From Corynebacterium sp. 122RC1 (lineage in GTDB: Bacteria; Actinomycetota; Actinomycetes; Mycobacteriales; Mycobacteriaceae), in contig NZ_JANIKD010000013.1 of the NCBI RefSeq assembly GCF_024580955.1, positions 18,146-82,145 on the forward strand: a stretch of DNA of 64,000 nt, written 5' to 3'. Below, piece after piece: positions 52,243-62,500 of the stretch. How positions within the stretch are numbered: position 1 is the stretch's first letter; each line of letters opens with the position of its first letter. The position numbers and the translations under genes were made by a program. The notes below the pieces were generated by a model. The model was given only the letters and a program-made list of their open reading frames with translations. It searched no databases and was not told the DNA's origin.

Positions 52243-53901
52243 ATGTCAGCCCCAACCCGCGCACGCAAGCCGGAAGGCCAGTGGAAAATTGACGGCACCG
52301 AGCCGCTGAACGCTGATGAGCGTATCAAACAGGAAGACGACGGCCTCTCTGCCCGCCAGCGAGTGATTGATATTTACTCCAAGCAGGGCTTCGCCTCCAT
52401 CCCGGCGGAGGACCTGGCGCCAAGGTTCAAGTGGCTCGGCCTCTACACCCAGCGCCGCCAAGATCTGGGCGGAGAGCTCACCGGGCAGTTGGAAAACTCC
52501 GAGCTCCAAGATGAGTACTTCATGCTCCGCGTGCGCTTTGATGGCGGGCGCGTCACCCCAGAGCAACTCCGTGTGGTTGGCGAGATCTCCCGCGATTACG
52601 CGCGCTCCACCGCGGACTTCACCGACCGCCAAAACATTCAGCTCCACTGGATCCGCATTGAAGACGTGCCCACCATTTGGGAAAAGCTGGAGGCAGTGGG
52701 CCTTTCCACCCTCATGGGCTGCGGCGACGTCCCCCGCGTGATCCTGGGTTCCCCCGTAGCGGGCATCGCGGCTGATGAAATCATTGACGCCACTCCCGCC
52801 ATCGAGGAAATCGTGGAGAACTACCTCATGCGCGAGGAGTTCGTGAATCTGCCGCGCAAGTTTAAGTCGGCAATCTCGGGCAACGCCCGCCAGGACATCA
52901 CCCACGAGATCCAGGACATCGCCTTCATTGGCGTGGAGCACCCCGAGCACGGCCCCGGCTTTGAATGCTTTGTGGGCGGCGGCCTGTCCACCAACCCTAT
53001 GCTCTCCCAGTCCCTGGGCGCGTGGGTGCCAATCGAGCGCGTTCCCGAGGTCTGGGCCGGTGTGGCTGGGCTGTTCCGTGATTATGGCTTCCGCCGCCTG
53101 CGCAACCGCGCGCGCCTGAAGTTCCTGGTGGCTCAGTGGGGCATTGAGAAGTTCCGCGAGGTCCTGGAAACGGAATACCTCACAGCGCCGCTTATCGACG
53201 GCCCCAGCGCCCCAATCAACCCAGGCTCCAGGGATCACCTGGGGGTCCACCCCCAAAAAGACGGCAATTTTTACGTAGGCGTGAAGCCCACCGTGGGCCA
53301 TGCAACCGGCGAGCAGCTCATTGAGATCGCCCAGGTAGCGGAAGACTTCGGCCTGACCCGCCTGCGTACCACCCCAGACAAGGAACTGCTGTTCCTGGAC
53401 GTGCCAGAAGAGCAGATCGAGCCGCTCTCCGCAGCTTTGGACGCCACTGGTTTGTACTCCAAGCCCAGCGAGTTCCGCCGTGGCATCATTTCCTGCACCG
53501 GTTTGGAGTTCTGCAAGCTTGCACACGTGACCACCAAGGCCCGCGCCATCGAGCTGGTGGACGACCTTGAGGCGCGCCTGGGGGACCTGGACGTGCCGCT
53601 GAAGATTTCCCTCAACGGCTGCCCTAACGCCTGCGCCCGCTCCCAGGTGGCGGACATTGGCCTCAAGGGCCAGACCGTGACCGATGAGGATGGCAACCGC
53701 GTGGAAGGCTTCCAGGTGCACCTGGGCGGCGCGCTTGGCCTCAACCCGGACTTTGGCCGCAAGCTGCGCGGACACAAGGTGACCAGCGTGGAAGTTGGTG
53801 ATTACGTGGTGCGCCTGGTGGAAAAGTACAAACAGCAGCGCACCGAAGGTGAGCAGTTCCGTGAGTGGGTCCTGCGCGCGGATGAGGCTGACCTGCAGTG
53901 A
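52243..53901 (+). CDS. cysI: Ferredoxin-sulfite reductase
   Basis: A 552-residue siroheme enzyme reducing sulfite to sulfide. The CTGLEFCKLA and NGCPNACARSQ motifs carry the four cysteines of the siroheme-coupled 4Fe-4S cluster. ATG 52243 is preceded by CAAGGAGCG. The open frame continues 48 codons upstream through the operators, but the family starts near MSAPTRARKPEGQW. It overlaps cysX by 4 bases. Confidence 0.95.
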   Translation: MSAPTRARKPEGQWKIDGTEPLNADERIKQEDDGLSARQRVIDIYSKQGFASIPAEDLAPRFKWLGLYTQRRQDLGGELTGQLENSELQDEYFMLRVRFDGGRVTPEQLRVVGEISRDYARSTADFTDRQNIQLHWIRIEDVPTIWEKLEAVGLSTLMGCGDVPRVILGSPVAGIAADEIIDATPAIEEIVENYLMREEFVNLPRKFKSAISGNARQDITHEIQDIAFIGVEHPEHGPGFECFVGGGLSTNPMLSQSLGAWVPIERVPEVWAGVAGLFRDYGFRRLRNRARLKFLVAQWGIEKFREVLETEYLTAPLIDGPSAPINPGSRDHLGVHPQKDGNFYVGVKPTVGHATGEQLIEIAQVAEDFGLTRLRTTPDKELLFLDVPEEQIEPLSAALDATGLYSKPSEFRRGIISCTGLEFCKLAHVTTKARAIELVDDLEARLGDLDVPLKISLNGCPNACARSQVADIGLKGQTVTDEDGNRVEGFQVHLGGALGLNPDFGRKLRGHKVTSVEVGDYVVRLVEKYKQQRTEGEQFREWVLRADEADLQ

Positions 53902-54128
53902 GTATGCGCCGCAAACCCAACCCTAACCGTAATCACCCCGAGTACTGCCCGTACTGCGCAGGTACGCAACTGTTCCCGGATGAAGAAACTGAGTTCGCCT
54001 GGAACTGTCAGGATTGCCTACGCGTATTCTCTGTGATGTTTCACGGGCAGGATGACCCTAAGCACAGACCAGCCCCGTCGGCGTCGGCAAGCGACGCACT
54101 CAAAGCCTCCCTAGGAGCGAAGCGATGA
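53898..54128 (+). CDS. cysX: Small ferredoxin-like/zinc-ribbon protein CysX
   Basis: A 76-residue protein with CPYC and CQDC pairs (YCPYCAGTQLFPDEE, WNCQDCLRVFSV), giving a rubredoxin- or zinc-ribbon-like site. In C. glutamicum the gene between cysI and cysH is proposed to serve electron transfer to sulfite reductase. GTG 53898 overlaps the cysI stop and its own stop overlaps cysH. Confidence 0.9.
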   Translation: MSMRRKPNPNRNHPEYCPYCAGTQLFPDEETEFAWNCQDCLRVFSVMFHGQDDPKHRPAPSASASDALKASLGAKR

Positions 54129-54892
54129 ACCTACTGACCAGCGGAAACTACCGCGACCCAGCGATCAGCCCCGAGGGGCCACGCAGCTCGGAGCCGCTCG
54201 ACCCCGCCGTCGCTGCGCGCAATGCCGAGCTCGTGGAACAGTGGGCCGGCAAGCTCTACGATGCCTCCGCGCAGGACATCCTCGAATGGGCCCACGAGTA
54301 CGCGCCGGGCAAGCTCGTGGTCACGCTCTCCATGGAAAACACCGTGCTTGCGGAGCTCGCCGCCCGCCACCTGCCGGACTCTGACTTCCTCTTCTTGGAC
54401 ACTGAGTTCCACTTCCCCGAAACCATGGACGTAGCCGCCCAAGTGGAGCAGCGCTACCCACAGCAACTGGTCCGCGCCAAGGCCCTGCTCAGCCGCGAAG
54501 AGCAAGACAAGGTTTACGGCCCCGCGCTGTACAGCCGCAACAACACCGCCTGCTGCCGCATGCGCAAGGTTGAACCGCTCGCCGTTGCCCTGAGCCCCTA
54601 CGCAGGCTGGGTGACGGGGCTTCGCCGTGCCGACGGCCCCACGCGTGCCACAGCCCCAGCGCTGAGCTTGGATGCAACGGGCAGGCTCAAGATTTCCCCC
54701 ATCATCACTTGGACGCTGGAGGAAACCGATGAGTTCATTGAGCGCGAGCAGCTCATCATCCACCCGCTGACTAAACAGGGCTACCCATCTATTGGCTGCG
54801 CCACCTGCACCCTGCCAGTGGAGGAGGGACAAGATCCGCGCGCAGGCCGCTGGGCCGGCAGCACCAAGACCGAGTGTGGGTTGCACACTTAG
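54125..54892 (+). CDS. cysH: Adenylylsulfate (APS/PAPS) reductase
   Basis: A 255-residue thioredoxin-dependent reductase giving sulfite. The NTACCRMRKVEPL and SIGCATCTLP cysteine pairs form the 4Fe-4S binding set typical of APS reductases. The catalytic cysteine is in the C-terminal TECGLHT. This supports APS rather than PAPS as substrate, in line with no cysC in the operon. Confidence 0.93.
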   Translation: MNLLTSGNYRDPAISPEGPRSSEPLDPAVAARNAELVEQWAGKLYDASAQDILEWAHEYAPGKLVVTLSMENTVLAELAARHLPDSDFLFLDTEFHFPETMDVAAQVEQRYPQQLVRAKALLSREEQDKVYGPALYSRNNTACCRMRKVEPLAVALSPYAGWVTGLRRADGPTRATAPALSLDATGRLKISPIITWTLEETDEFIEREQLIIHPLTKQGYPSIGCATCTLPVEEGQDPRAGRWAGSTKTECGLHT

Positions 54893-54989
54893 GTTTTTGG
54901 CCTGATTGGTTTTGCCTGATTGGTCTTGCCTGTTCGCCTGAATTGCCGCCTATTTTGCGCTCTGCACACCCATAAGGAAACACTTTCAC

Positions 54990-55895
54990 ATGAATCACAC
55001 CCCACTTTCCCCGCACCTCAAGGAACTGGAAAACGAGTCTATTCACATCCTGCGTGAGGTAGCCGGCCAGTTTGATAAGGTTGCGCTGCTGTTTTCCGGC
55101 GGCAAAGACTCCGTAGTTGTGTTTGAGCTGGCCCGCCGCGCTTTTGCCCCTGCGGCGGTGCCGTTTGAGCTGCTGCATGTGGACACTGGCCACAACTTCC
55201 CCGAGGTGCTTGAGTTCCGCGACAACCTGGTAGCGGAAACTGGCGCCCGCCTGCGTGTGGCCAAGGTCCAGGACTGGATTGACCGCGGCGAGCTGCAGGA
55301 GCGTCCCGACGGCACCCGCAACCCACTCCAGACCGTGCCACTGGTGGAAACCATCGCTGAGCAGGGCTACAACGCTGTGCTCGGTGGTGCGCGCCGCGAT
55401 GAAGAGCGCGCCCGCGCAAAGGAGCGCGTGTTCTCCGTGCGTGATTCCTTTGGTGGCTGGGATCCCCGACGCCAACGCCCCGAGCTGTGGAACCTCTACA
55501 ACGGCGGCCACCTGCCGGGTGAAAACATCCGCGTGTTCCCCATCTCCAACTGGACGGAGGCGGACATTTGGGAGTACATCGGCGCGCGCGGCATCAAGCT
55601 GCCAGCAATCTACTTTGCGCATGAGCGTGAGGTGTTTGAGCGCGACGGCATGTGGCTCACCCCAGGCGAGTGGGGCGGGCCAACTGACCGCGAGGAACTG
55701 GTAACCAAGCAGGTGCGCTACCGCACGGTGGGCGATATGTCCTGCACCGGCGCCGTTCTCTCCTCCGCCACCACCATTGACCAGGTGATCGCTGAGATCT
55801 CCACCTCTACTTTGACCGAGCGCGGCGCAACCCGCGCAGATGATCGCCTGAGCGAATCCGCGATGGAAGACCGCAAGAAGGAAGGCTACTTCTGA
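54990..55895 (+). CDS. cysD: Sulfate adenylyltransferase small subunit
   Basis: A 301-residue PP-loop enzyme making APS from ATP and sulfate with CysN. ALLFSGGKDSVVVFELA is the PP-loop and VFPISNWTEADIWEYI the downstream motif. AAGGAAAC precedes ATG. The 97-base gap before it contains the repeat GCCTGATTGGT twice. The stop overlaps the cysN start by 1 base. Confidence 0.95.
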   Translation: MNHTPLSPHLKELENESIHILREVAGQFDKVALLFSGGKDSVVVFELARRAFAPAAVPFELLHVDTGHNFPEVLEFRDNLVAETGARLRVAKVQDWIDRGELQERPDGTRNPLQTVPLVETIAEQGYNAVLGGARRDEERARAKERVFSVRDSFGGWDPRRQRPELWNLYNGGHLPGENIRVFPISNWTEADIWEYIGARGIKLPAIYFAHEREVFERDGMWLTPGEWGGPTDREELVTKQVRYRTVGDMSCTGAVLSSATTIDQVIAEISTSTLTERGATRADDRLSESAMEDRKKEGYF

Positions 55896-57199
55896 TGACC
55901 GCCGAGACTCAGCAATTGAACCAGGACCAGCAAACTGCAACGCAACGCCTTGCCCAGCGTGAGACTTTGCGTCTGTGCACCGCCGGCAGCGTGGATGACG
56001 GCAAATCCACCTTCGTGGGCCGCCTGCTGCATGACACCAAGAGTGTGCTGGCAGACCAACTCGCCTCCGTGGAGCGCACCTCCCAGGACCGCGGCTTTGA
56101 CGGCCTGGACCTTTCCTTGCTGGTAGACGGCCTGCGAGCCGAGCGCGAGCAGGGCATCACCATCGACGTTGCCTACCGCTACTTTGCCACCGACCGCCGC
56201 ACCTTCATCCTGGCAGACACCCCAGGTCACGTGCAGTACACCCGCAACACGGTTACCGGCGTTTCCACCTCCCAGGTGGTGGTGTTGCTGATCGACGCCC
56301 GCCACGGCGTAGTAGAGCAGACCCGCCGCCACCTCACCGTTGCCGCCCTACTGGGTGTTCGCACCGTGATCCTTGCCGTGAACAAGATTGACTTGGTGGA
56401 TTACTCCGAGGAGACATTCCGCGCCATCGAGGCAGAGTTCAACACTATTGCCGCTGGCTTGGGCATTGACGCTACCCATGTGGTGCCAATTTCTGCGCTG
56501 AAGGGTGACAACGTGGTGGAGCCGAGCGAAAACATGCCTTGGTACACCGGTTCCACCGTGTTGGAATTGCTGGAAACCGTTGAGGTTTCCCATGGCCGTG
56601 CCCACGAGCTGGATTTCCGTTTGCCGATTCAATACGTGATCCGCGAGCACGCCACCGATTACCGCGGCTACGCAGGCCTGGTCACCGCTGGTTCCGTTGA
56701 GGTTGGTCAGACGGTGTACCTGCCGCATGGTCGTAGCACCGAAGTGGTGGGTATTGACACCGCCGATGGTGAGGTTTCCCAAGCTCAAGCGGGTGATTCC
56801 GTGGTGCTTCGCCTGGCCGAGGAAATTGACCTCGCCCGCGGGGACCTGATTGCCGGCCCTCAGCGCCCAGAAGACGTGCGTTCCTTCGATGCCACCGTGG
56901 TGGGCCTCACCGAGCGCAACATCACCCCAGGGCTTATGGTGAAGATTCGCTACGGGACCTCCCTGCTTAAGGGCCGCATTGCAGAGGTGTCCCGTGTCCT
57001 GGACATCGACGGCGTAGCGGACAACGAGGCACCAGAGAGCTTTGGCCTCAACGACATTGCCCATGTGCGCGTTGACTTGGCCCAAGAGCTGCCGGTAGAA
57101 GACTATGCGGCGCGTGGCGCGGTGGGATCCTTCCTCGTGATCGACCAAGCCAGCGGCAACACCCTGGCAGCCGGCCTCGTGGGTAAGCGCTTGCGCTAA
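55895..57199 (+). CDS. cysN: Sulfate adenylyltransferase large subunit (GTPase)
   Basis: A 434-residue EF-Tu-like GTPase that drives APS synthesis. G1 GSVDDGKSTFVGRLL, G3 DTPGHVQYTRN, G4 NKIDLVDYS are present. No APS kinase domain is fused (length and C-terminus end at the GTPase beta barrels), fitting the APS-reductase route. It is followed without gap by cysY. Confidence 0.95.
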   Translation: MTAETQQLNQDQQTATQRLAQRETLRLCTAGSVDDGKSTFVGRLLHDTKSVLADQLASVERTSQDRGFDGLDLSLLVDGLRAEREQGITIDVAYRYFATDRRTFILADTPGHVQYTRNTVTGVSTSQVVVLLIDARHGVVEQTRRHLTVAALLGVRTVILAVNKIDLVDYSEETFRAIEAEFNTIAAGLGIDATHVVPISALKGDNVVEPSENMPWYTGSTVLELLETVEVSHGRAHELDFRLPIQYVIREHATDYRGYAGLVTAGSVEVGQTVYLPHGRSTEVVGIDTADGEVSQAQAGDSVVLRLAEEIDLARGDLIAGPQRPEDVRSFDATVVGLTERNITPGLMVKIRYGTSLLKGRIAEVSRVLDIDGVADNEAPESFGLNDIAHVRVDLAQELPVEDYAARGAVGSFLVIDQASGNTLAAGLVGKRLR

Positions 57200-57856
57200 A
57201 TGACCGCGCTGATCCTGCTCTCCCACGGTTCCCGGCACCCCCACGCGGATGCCGGGGTTGAGGCGCTCGCCGCCGCCGTGGAGGAGCCAGCATTCGTTGC
57301 ACACCTGGACTTCTCCGGCCAGGACCTGCAGCACACCGCGGGCCTCGTGCGCGAGGCGGGGCACCGCGAAGCCATTGTGGTGCCGCTGCTGTTTACGCAC
57401 GCGTTCCATGCGCGTTTCGACGTCCCCAGGGTGGTCCGTGAAGCCGAGGAAGCACTGGGCCTTGCGCTGCATATCAGCGCGGGCTTGGGTACCGGCGTTG
57501 AGCTTGCGGAGGTTCTGCGCCCAACGCTGTCCCCGGAACCGGGTGTGCTGAATGTGCTGTATTCGGTGGGTTCCAGCGTGGAAAGTGCCAACCAGGCGGT
57601 GGATGCGTTGGCCTCGAGCCTTGGCATGGAATCCGTGGCGGCCACCCGGGGTGGTGTGGCAGCCCTGGAGGCGCTTCGTGCTCAACATGGTTCCCTCCAC
57701 GTGGTTCCACTGTTTGTGACTCATGGGTTGCTGCTTGACCAGGTGATTCAGGCAGAGCTGGAGGGGGTCACGGTAGGCGAGCCGCTCGGGGCACGGCTCG
57801 CTCCCGTGGTGGAGCAACGCTACCGCGAATGTCTAGCGGGGTTGCGCGAGCGGTGA
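57200..57856 (+). CDS. cysY: Sirohydrochlorin ferrochelatase-type protein
   Basis: A 218-residue CbiX/SirB-like protein supplying siroheme for sulfite reductase. LILLSHGSRHPHAD is the metal-binding N-terminal motif and VPLLFTHAFHARFDVPR the second histidine motif; a further VPLFVTHGLLLD lies in the second half, so two CbiX repeats are present. It starts at the base after the cysN stop. Confidence 0.9.
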   Translation: MTALILLSHGSRHPHADAGVEALAAAVEEPAFVAHLDFSGQDLQHTAGLVREAGHREAIVVPLLFTHAFHARFDVPRVVREAEEALGLALHISAGLGTGVELAEVLRPTLSPEPGVLNVLYSVGSSVESANQAVDALASSLGMESVAATRGGVAALEALRAQHGSLHVVPLFVTHGLLLDQVIQAELEGVTVGEPLGARLAPVVEQRYRECLAGLRER

Positions 57857-57983
57857 ACGCTCGCTGCCGAATGGCTGTTAGTTTGAGGCTTTTCCTCCTA
57901 GTTACCTAAGGGCCGTCTCGCGGTAAATGACTTTCAGGTTCTCCAGCTCAACCTGTCCAGCCAAGGCATTCAGTAAGCACGAA

Positions 57984-58030
57984 ACCCCTCCGCTGTTGGG
58001 AGTCAATCGGTGGCCCAACAGTGGAGGGGT
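57984..58030. terminator. Long hairpin between cysY and the permease gene
   Basis: ACCCCTCCGCTGTTGGG pairs with CCCAACAGTGGAGGGGT (17 bp with one G-T) around a 13-base loop. No T-run. It lies between two convergent genes and probably stops both. Confidence 0.7.
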
Positions 58031-58072
58031 GTTCAGTGGTGAAGGCGGCAGCTGCGGCAGCTCAAGCGCGGT

Positions 58073-59446
58073 TTACTTATCTCCGGCCGAATCCTCCGCC
58101 GCGGCCTCAGTAGAGCTCAATGGCTTACTTTCCGCCACCACGTTGGTGTTCTTCTGCTTGCGCAAGCTCAGTTTGTTGAGGCGTTCCATGAAGGAACCCC
58201 ACGCCTCCTGGGGAGTGGTCTGTGGGCCACCCACGCCGTTGGTGGCCATCTCAATGTCATCCAAGGTGATCTCGCCAGCGCGCAGACCCACCAGCTCAGA
58301 GTGGTAACGGATCAACACGGCGATGGTGGCGGCAACCGGCACAGCGAGGAAGGCACCGATGATGCCGAACAAGGCGGAACCTACCGTCACGGAAAGCAGC
58401 ACCACTGCGGCATGGAGGTTCATGGCACGCGACTGCAAAATTGGCTGCAGCACGTTGCCTTCGATCTGCTGCACCAAAATGATCAAACCAAGTACCAACA
58501 ATGCGTTGGTCAAGCCATTGCTCACCAATGCCACCACCACGGCAATAGTGCCTGCGGTGAACGCACCGATGATCGGGATGAAGCCACCAAAGAAGGTGAG
58601 TACGGCAATCGCCAGGGCCAAAGGTACGTTCAGCACCACCAAGCCAATGCCGATGAACACAGCGTCCACCAAGGAAACAATCGCCTGAGTACGGATGAAT
58701 CCACCCAGGGTGTTCCACACACGGGTTAGGGCCTCAGAAAGGTGCCAACCAACGTTCGGGCCGGTCATGCGGCGCACCATTGGGAGGAACTTGGTGCCGT
58801 CTTTCAGGAAGAAGAAGGTGAGCACCAGCACCAGCACCATAGTCACCACAATGGAACCAGCAACGGACACACCAGAGAACACGCTGGAGGCAATGTTGGA
58901 GGACTGTCCCTGCACCCAAGCGCGGGCCTGATCCAGGTACTGGTCAAACGTGCTGGTGTCCAGGTTCAGTGGCGGGCCCTGCAGCCATTGCAGAATACGG
59001 TTGATGCCCTCGCTCGCACGGTTGATGAGGTCCTGTGACTGCGAAGCCACGCTCGGCGCAATAGCCGAAACAACGCCCGCGATGAGCGCAAAAAACGCAA
59101 CAATCACAATGATCACCGCAAGCGCCGGTGGCACCTTTCGCGCGCGCAGCCACGCCACCGGCGGCCACAGCACGGTGGCCACCAAAATAGCCAACATCAC
59201 TGGCAGCAGGCCCACCCAAATGGCGGCGAGCCCACGCCAAAGAATTACGGAGGCAATGACCACGATGATGAAACGCAGCGCCCAACCAGCAGCCCAGCGG
59301 GCGTCCTGACCGAGCACGTCAGCGCGGTCCCGGCGTGGGGTAGTCAGGTGGTCTTCCTCATGCGGCTTGGCGGCCAGCGGCTCGGAGGCCTCCACGGCAC
59401 GGTCTAACAAATTGGAGAGGTCTTTGGGGTCGTTCATGTTGTTCAT
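58073..59446 (-). CDS. AI-2E (PerM-type) family transporter
   Basis: A 457-residue membrane protein with about eight segments and the family signature GVSAIAPSVASQ-type region, WLQGPPLNL loop, and FFGGFIPIIGAFTAGTIAVVVAL. The last 60 residues are a charged cytoplasmic tail. Family members have been linked to AI-2 export or ion/osmotic functions, so the substrate is open. It stands where C. glutamicum has cysZ. Confidence 0.88.
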   Translation of the reverse strand: MNNMNDPKDLSNLLDRAVEASEPLAAKPHEEDHLTTPRRDRADVLGQDARWAAGWALRFIIVVIASVILWRGLAAIWVGLLPVMLAILVATVLWPPVAWLRARKVPPALAVIIVIVAFFALIAGVVSAIAPSVASQSQDLINRASEGINRILQWLQGPPLNLDTSTFDQYLDQARAWVQGQSSNIASSVFSGVSVAGSIVVTMVLVLVLTFFFLKDGTKFLPMVRRMTGPNVGWHLSEALTRVWNTLGGFIRTQAIVSLVDAVFIGIGLVVLNVPLALAIAVLTFFGGFIPIIGAFTAGTIAVVVALVSNGLTNALLVLGLIILVQQIEGNVLQPILQSRAMNLHAAVVLLSVTVGSALFGIIGAFLAVPVAATIAVLIRYHSELVGLRAGEITLDDIEMATNGVGGPQTTPQEAWGSFMERLNKLSLRKQKNTNVVAESKPLSSTEAAAEDSAGDK

Positions 59447-59505
59447 CGCGCTTAATCATGCCACACGGGCCCCAATTGGCCAACGGAGCTGCATAAATAG
59501 AGAAC

Positions 59506-59536
59506 GCCCCACAGGAACTCCGGTGTCCCATGGGGC
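59506..59536 (-). terminator. Terminator of putA
   Basis: On the minus strand GCCCCA and TGGGGC arms with extra inner pairing (TGGGACACCGGAGTTCC) lie 18 bases after the putA stop, followed by GTTCTCTATTT, a weak T-rich tail. Confidence 0.65.
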
Positions 59537-59553
59537 GGTTGTGAGCGCAGCGG

Positions 59554-62500
59554 CTACACGTTCTCAGGCGCAAGCTCCGGGGAGATCACACCAAAGCGGT
59601 GGCGGGTTGCCGTCACGGTCTGCTCCAGCAAGAACGGGAGCAGCTCACGGCGGCCGTCGGCAAGGACCTCCTGATCCAGGATTACCGAGCCAGACTGTGC
59701 AGCAGCAGCGTAGAGCGCCTCGTCTACCTCGCCAATCGTGCGGACTCGGGTGGATGTCTGCTTTTCGACGTGCGCGGCGAAGTCAGCGTCCCCGATCGCC
59801 TCAACGCCGGCCACTGCGGCAATTTCCTCGGCGGCGCTGAAGCGTACAGGGGAGCCAGTGAGCGCGGCAGCCAGCTTCAGGCGCAGCAGGTCACGCTCCT
59901 TGTAGCCCGCGCCGACGCGAACCTCCAATGCCTGCAGGAGTGGGCGGTAGCGGAACACGTTGGACTCGCTGACCAAACCGGTGCGGTCGTGTTCAATGCC
60001 GAACTCCTCATTCCAAGCAGCCGCATCCAGGTAGGCAGCCTTGCGCAGCCAGGCGCTGTCTGCGTCGGAAAGCTCCACCTCACGCAGGGCACGGGTGATC
60101 TCTGGGCGTAGGGAAGCGGTTGGGACGGAATCCAGGTTGCCCTCAGCCCATGTACCCTGCTGCGCAACGTAGTTCGGGCCGCCAGCCTTGGCGCCGGAAC
60201 CGATGGAGGAATCCTTCCAGCCGCCGAAGGACTGCCGTTCCACGATCGCGCCGGTGATGCCGCGGTTGATGTAGGCGTTGCCCACCTCAACATGCTCGCG
60301 CCAGTACGCGATCTCCTCTGGATCGAGCGTGTGGATGCCGCCGGTGAGACCGTAGCCGGTGGAGTTTTGCCACTCGATGGCTTCCTCCAGGGTGTCCGCG
60401 CGCATGATGCCGAGGACTGGGCCGAAGCACTCGTTGGTGTGGTACCAAGAACCGGGCTTTACGCCGTCGCGCACGCCGGGGCTCCACAAGGTGCCTTCGT
60501 CGTTGAGCTGACGCGGCTGGATGAGCCACTTTTCGCCCGGCTCGAGCTGAGTCAGGCCCCGCTTGAGCTTCTCACCTGGGGCTTCGATGATGCCGTTCAT
60601 GGTGGTGGAGATGTCTGAGCCGGGGCCCACCTTGAGGGTGCGCACTGCGTCCAGCAACTGGTTAATGAAGCGCTCCGAGGTTCCCACGGAACCCACCAGG
60701 ATCACCAAGGAGGCGGCGGAACACTTCTGACCGGCGTGGCCGAATGCAGACTTGTACACGTCAGCCACTGCCAGGTCTGGGTCAGCCGCAGGAGTCACAA
60801 TGATGGCATTCTTACCGGAAGTCTCCGCGTTGAGCACCATCTTTGGCTTCCAGGAACGGAACAGGCGAGCGGTATCGGAAGCGCCGGTGAGGATCACGGA
60901 GTCCACGTCCTCATGAGACACCAGACGCTTACCGGCCTCTGCCTCATCAGCATTGACCAACTGCACCAGGTCAGGGTTGTGGCCTGCTTCCTTGAGACCA
61001 GCGCGGATGACGTCCACGGCAACCTCAGCCACCCGCACCACCTGAGGAGCAGGTTTGATGATCACAGCCGCACCCGCCGCGAGTGCGGAGAACACGCCAC
61101 CCACTGGGATCGCCATTGGGAAGTTCCAAGGAGGCGTGATCAGCACAACCTTGTACGGGGTGAACTTGGAGCGTGCCTTATCCAGCTCGCGGGCAGACTG
61201 GGCGTAGTACATGGCAAAGTCGATGCCTTCGGAAAGCTCAGGATCAGCCTCGGCCACAGTCTTACCGGACTCATGCACCATCACGTTCATCAGCTCGCCG
61301 CGGTGGTCCGCCAGCTTGTTAGCAATCGCCTCGAGTGCCTGCGCGCGCTCTTCGCCGGTGGTTGCGCCCCACTCAGTACCCAGCTCGCGGGCCTTCGCCA
61401 CGAACTCGTCGATCTGCGCTGGGTCCGTGATCTCAGGGGAAACGCGCTCACCTGGGTCGGCGGCCAGTACTTTCAGCGCCCAGTCGCGGTTTTGTTGCAG
61501 AGATGGGTCGGTGTCTGGCTCGCCGGCAAAGTGGCTGGTGGTCGCGTGGCTTTGGATGCCGGACTCATTGTTCCGGTCCTGCTTACGGTTTGGCCCCGCC
61601 ACAGTTGTCCAACGGTTTTCCACAGCAGTGCGGAATGCCTGCTCCTGAGACTCCAATGGGGTGAGGTGATCCGGACCCTCAACCTCAGGAGCAAACAGCG
61701 CGTGCAGGAAGTTCTGCTTTTCTCCGTTTTCCTCCAGGCGGCGCACCAGGTAAGAAACGGCAACGTCAAAGTCCTCAGCGTGGACCACTGGGGTGTACAG
61801 GATCAGCCCACCCACAACCTTTTGCACAGCACGGGACTGTGCAGGTGCCATGCCCTGCAGCATCTCAATGTCCAACTGGTGCGCTACGCCGCGCCGGGTT
61901 GCCAGCTCGTGAGCAAGAGCCACGGTGTAGAGGTTGTGGGAAGCCACGCCAATGCGCACGTTGTCTGCGTGCTCTGGCTGCAGGATGTAGTCCATCAGGC
62001 GGTAGTAGTTCGCATCAACGTCCGCCTTGTTGGAGTAGGTGGCCAGCGCCCAGTCGTGCATCTCCGCATCCACACGCTCCATAGAGAGGTTTGCACCCTT
62101 GACCAGGCGAATCTTGATTGGTGCGCCACCTGCTGCGCGGCGCTCCTTGGCGAACTCCGCCAGCTCAACCAGGGCGTCGAAGGTGTCCGGCAGGTAGGCC
62201 TGCAGCACAATACCCACCTGCAGATCCAGGAACTCATCTTCAATCATGAGCTCCTTGAACAAGCGAATGGTCAGCGTGAGGTCTTTGTATTCCTCCATGT
62301 CCATATTGATGAAGGCGTGTGGGCTGCGCTTCTTGGCCTCGCGGTACAGCGGGCGCAGACGATCCTTCAGGCGCTCGGTGTTGCCCTCAATGTCCCAAGG
62401 GTTGAGCTGTGCACACACCGAGGAAGCCTTGATGGAAACATAGGTCACACGTGGGTTTTGCAGCAGTTGGCGGGTGCGCTCAAGGCGGGACTTCGCCTCG

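Noticed and set aside
52246..53775. 509-residue open frame antisense to cysI
   Set aside because: High GC keeps the opposite strand open; the cysI reading has all catalytic motifs and this one has none.
56348..57817. 489-residue open frame antisense to cysN and cysY
   Set aside because: His/Gln-rich shadow spanning two clear genes and their junction.
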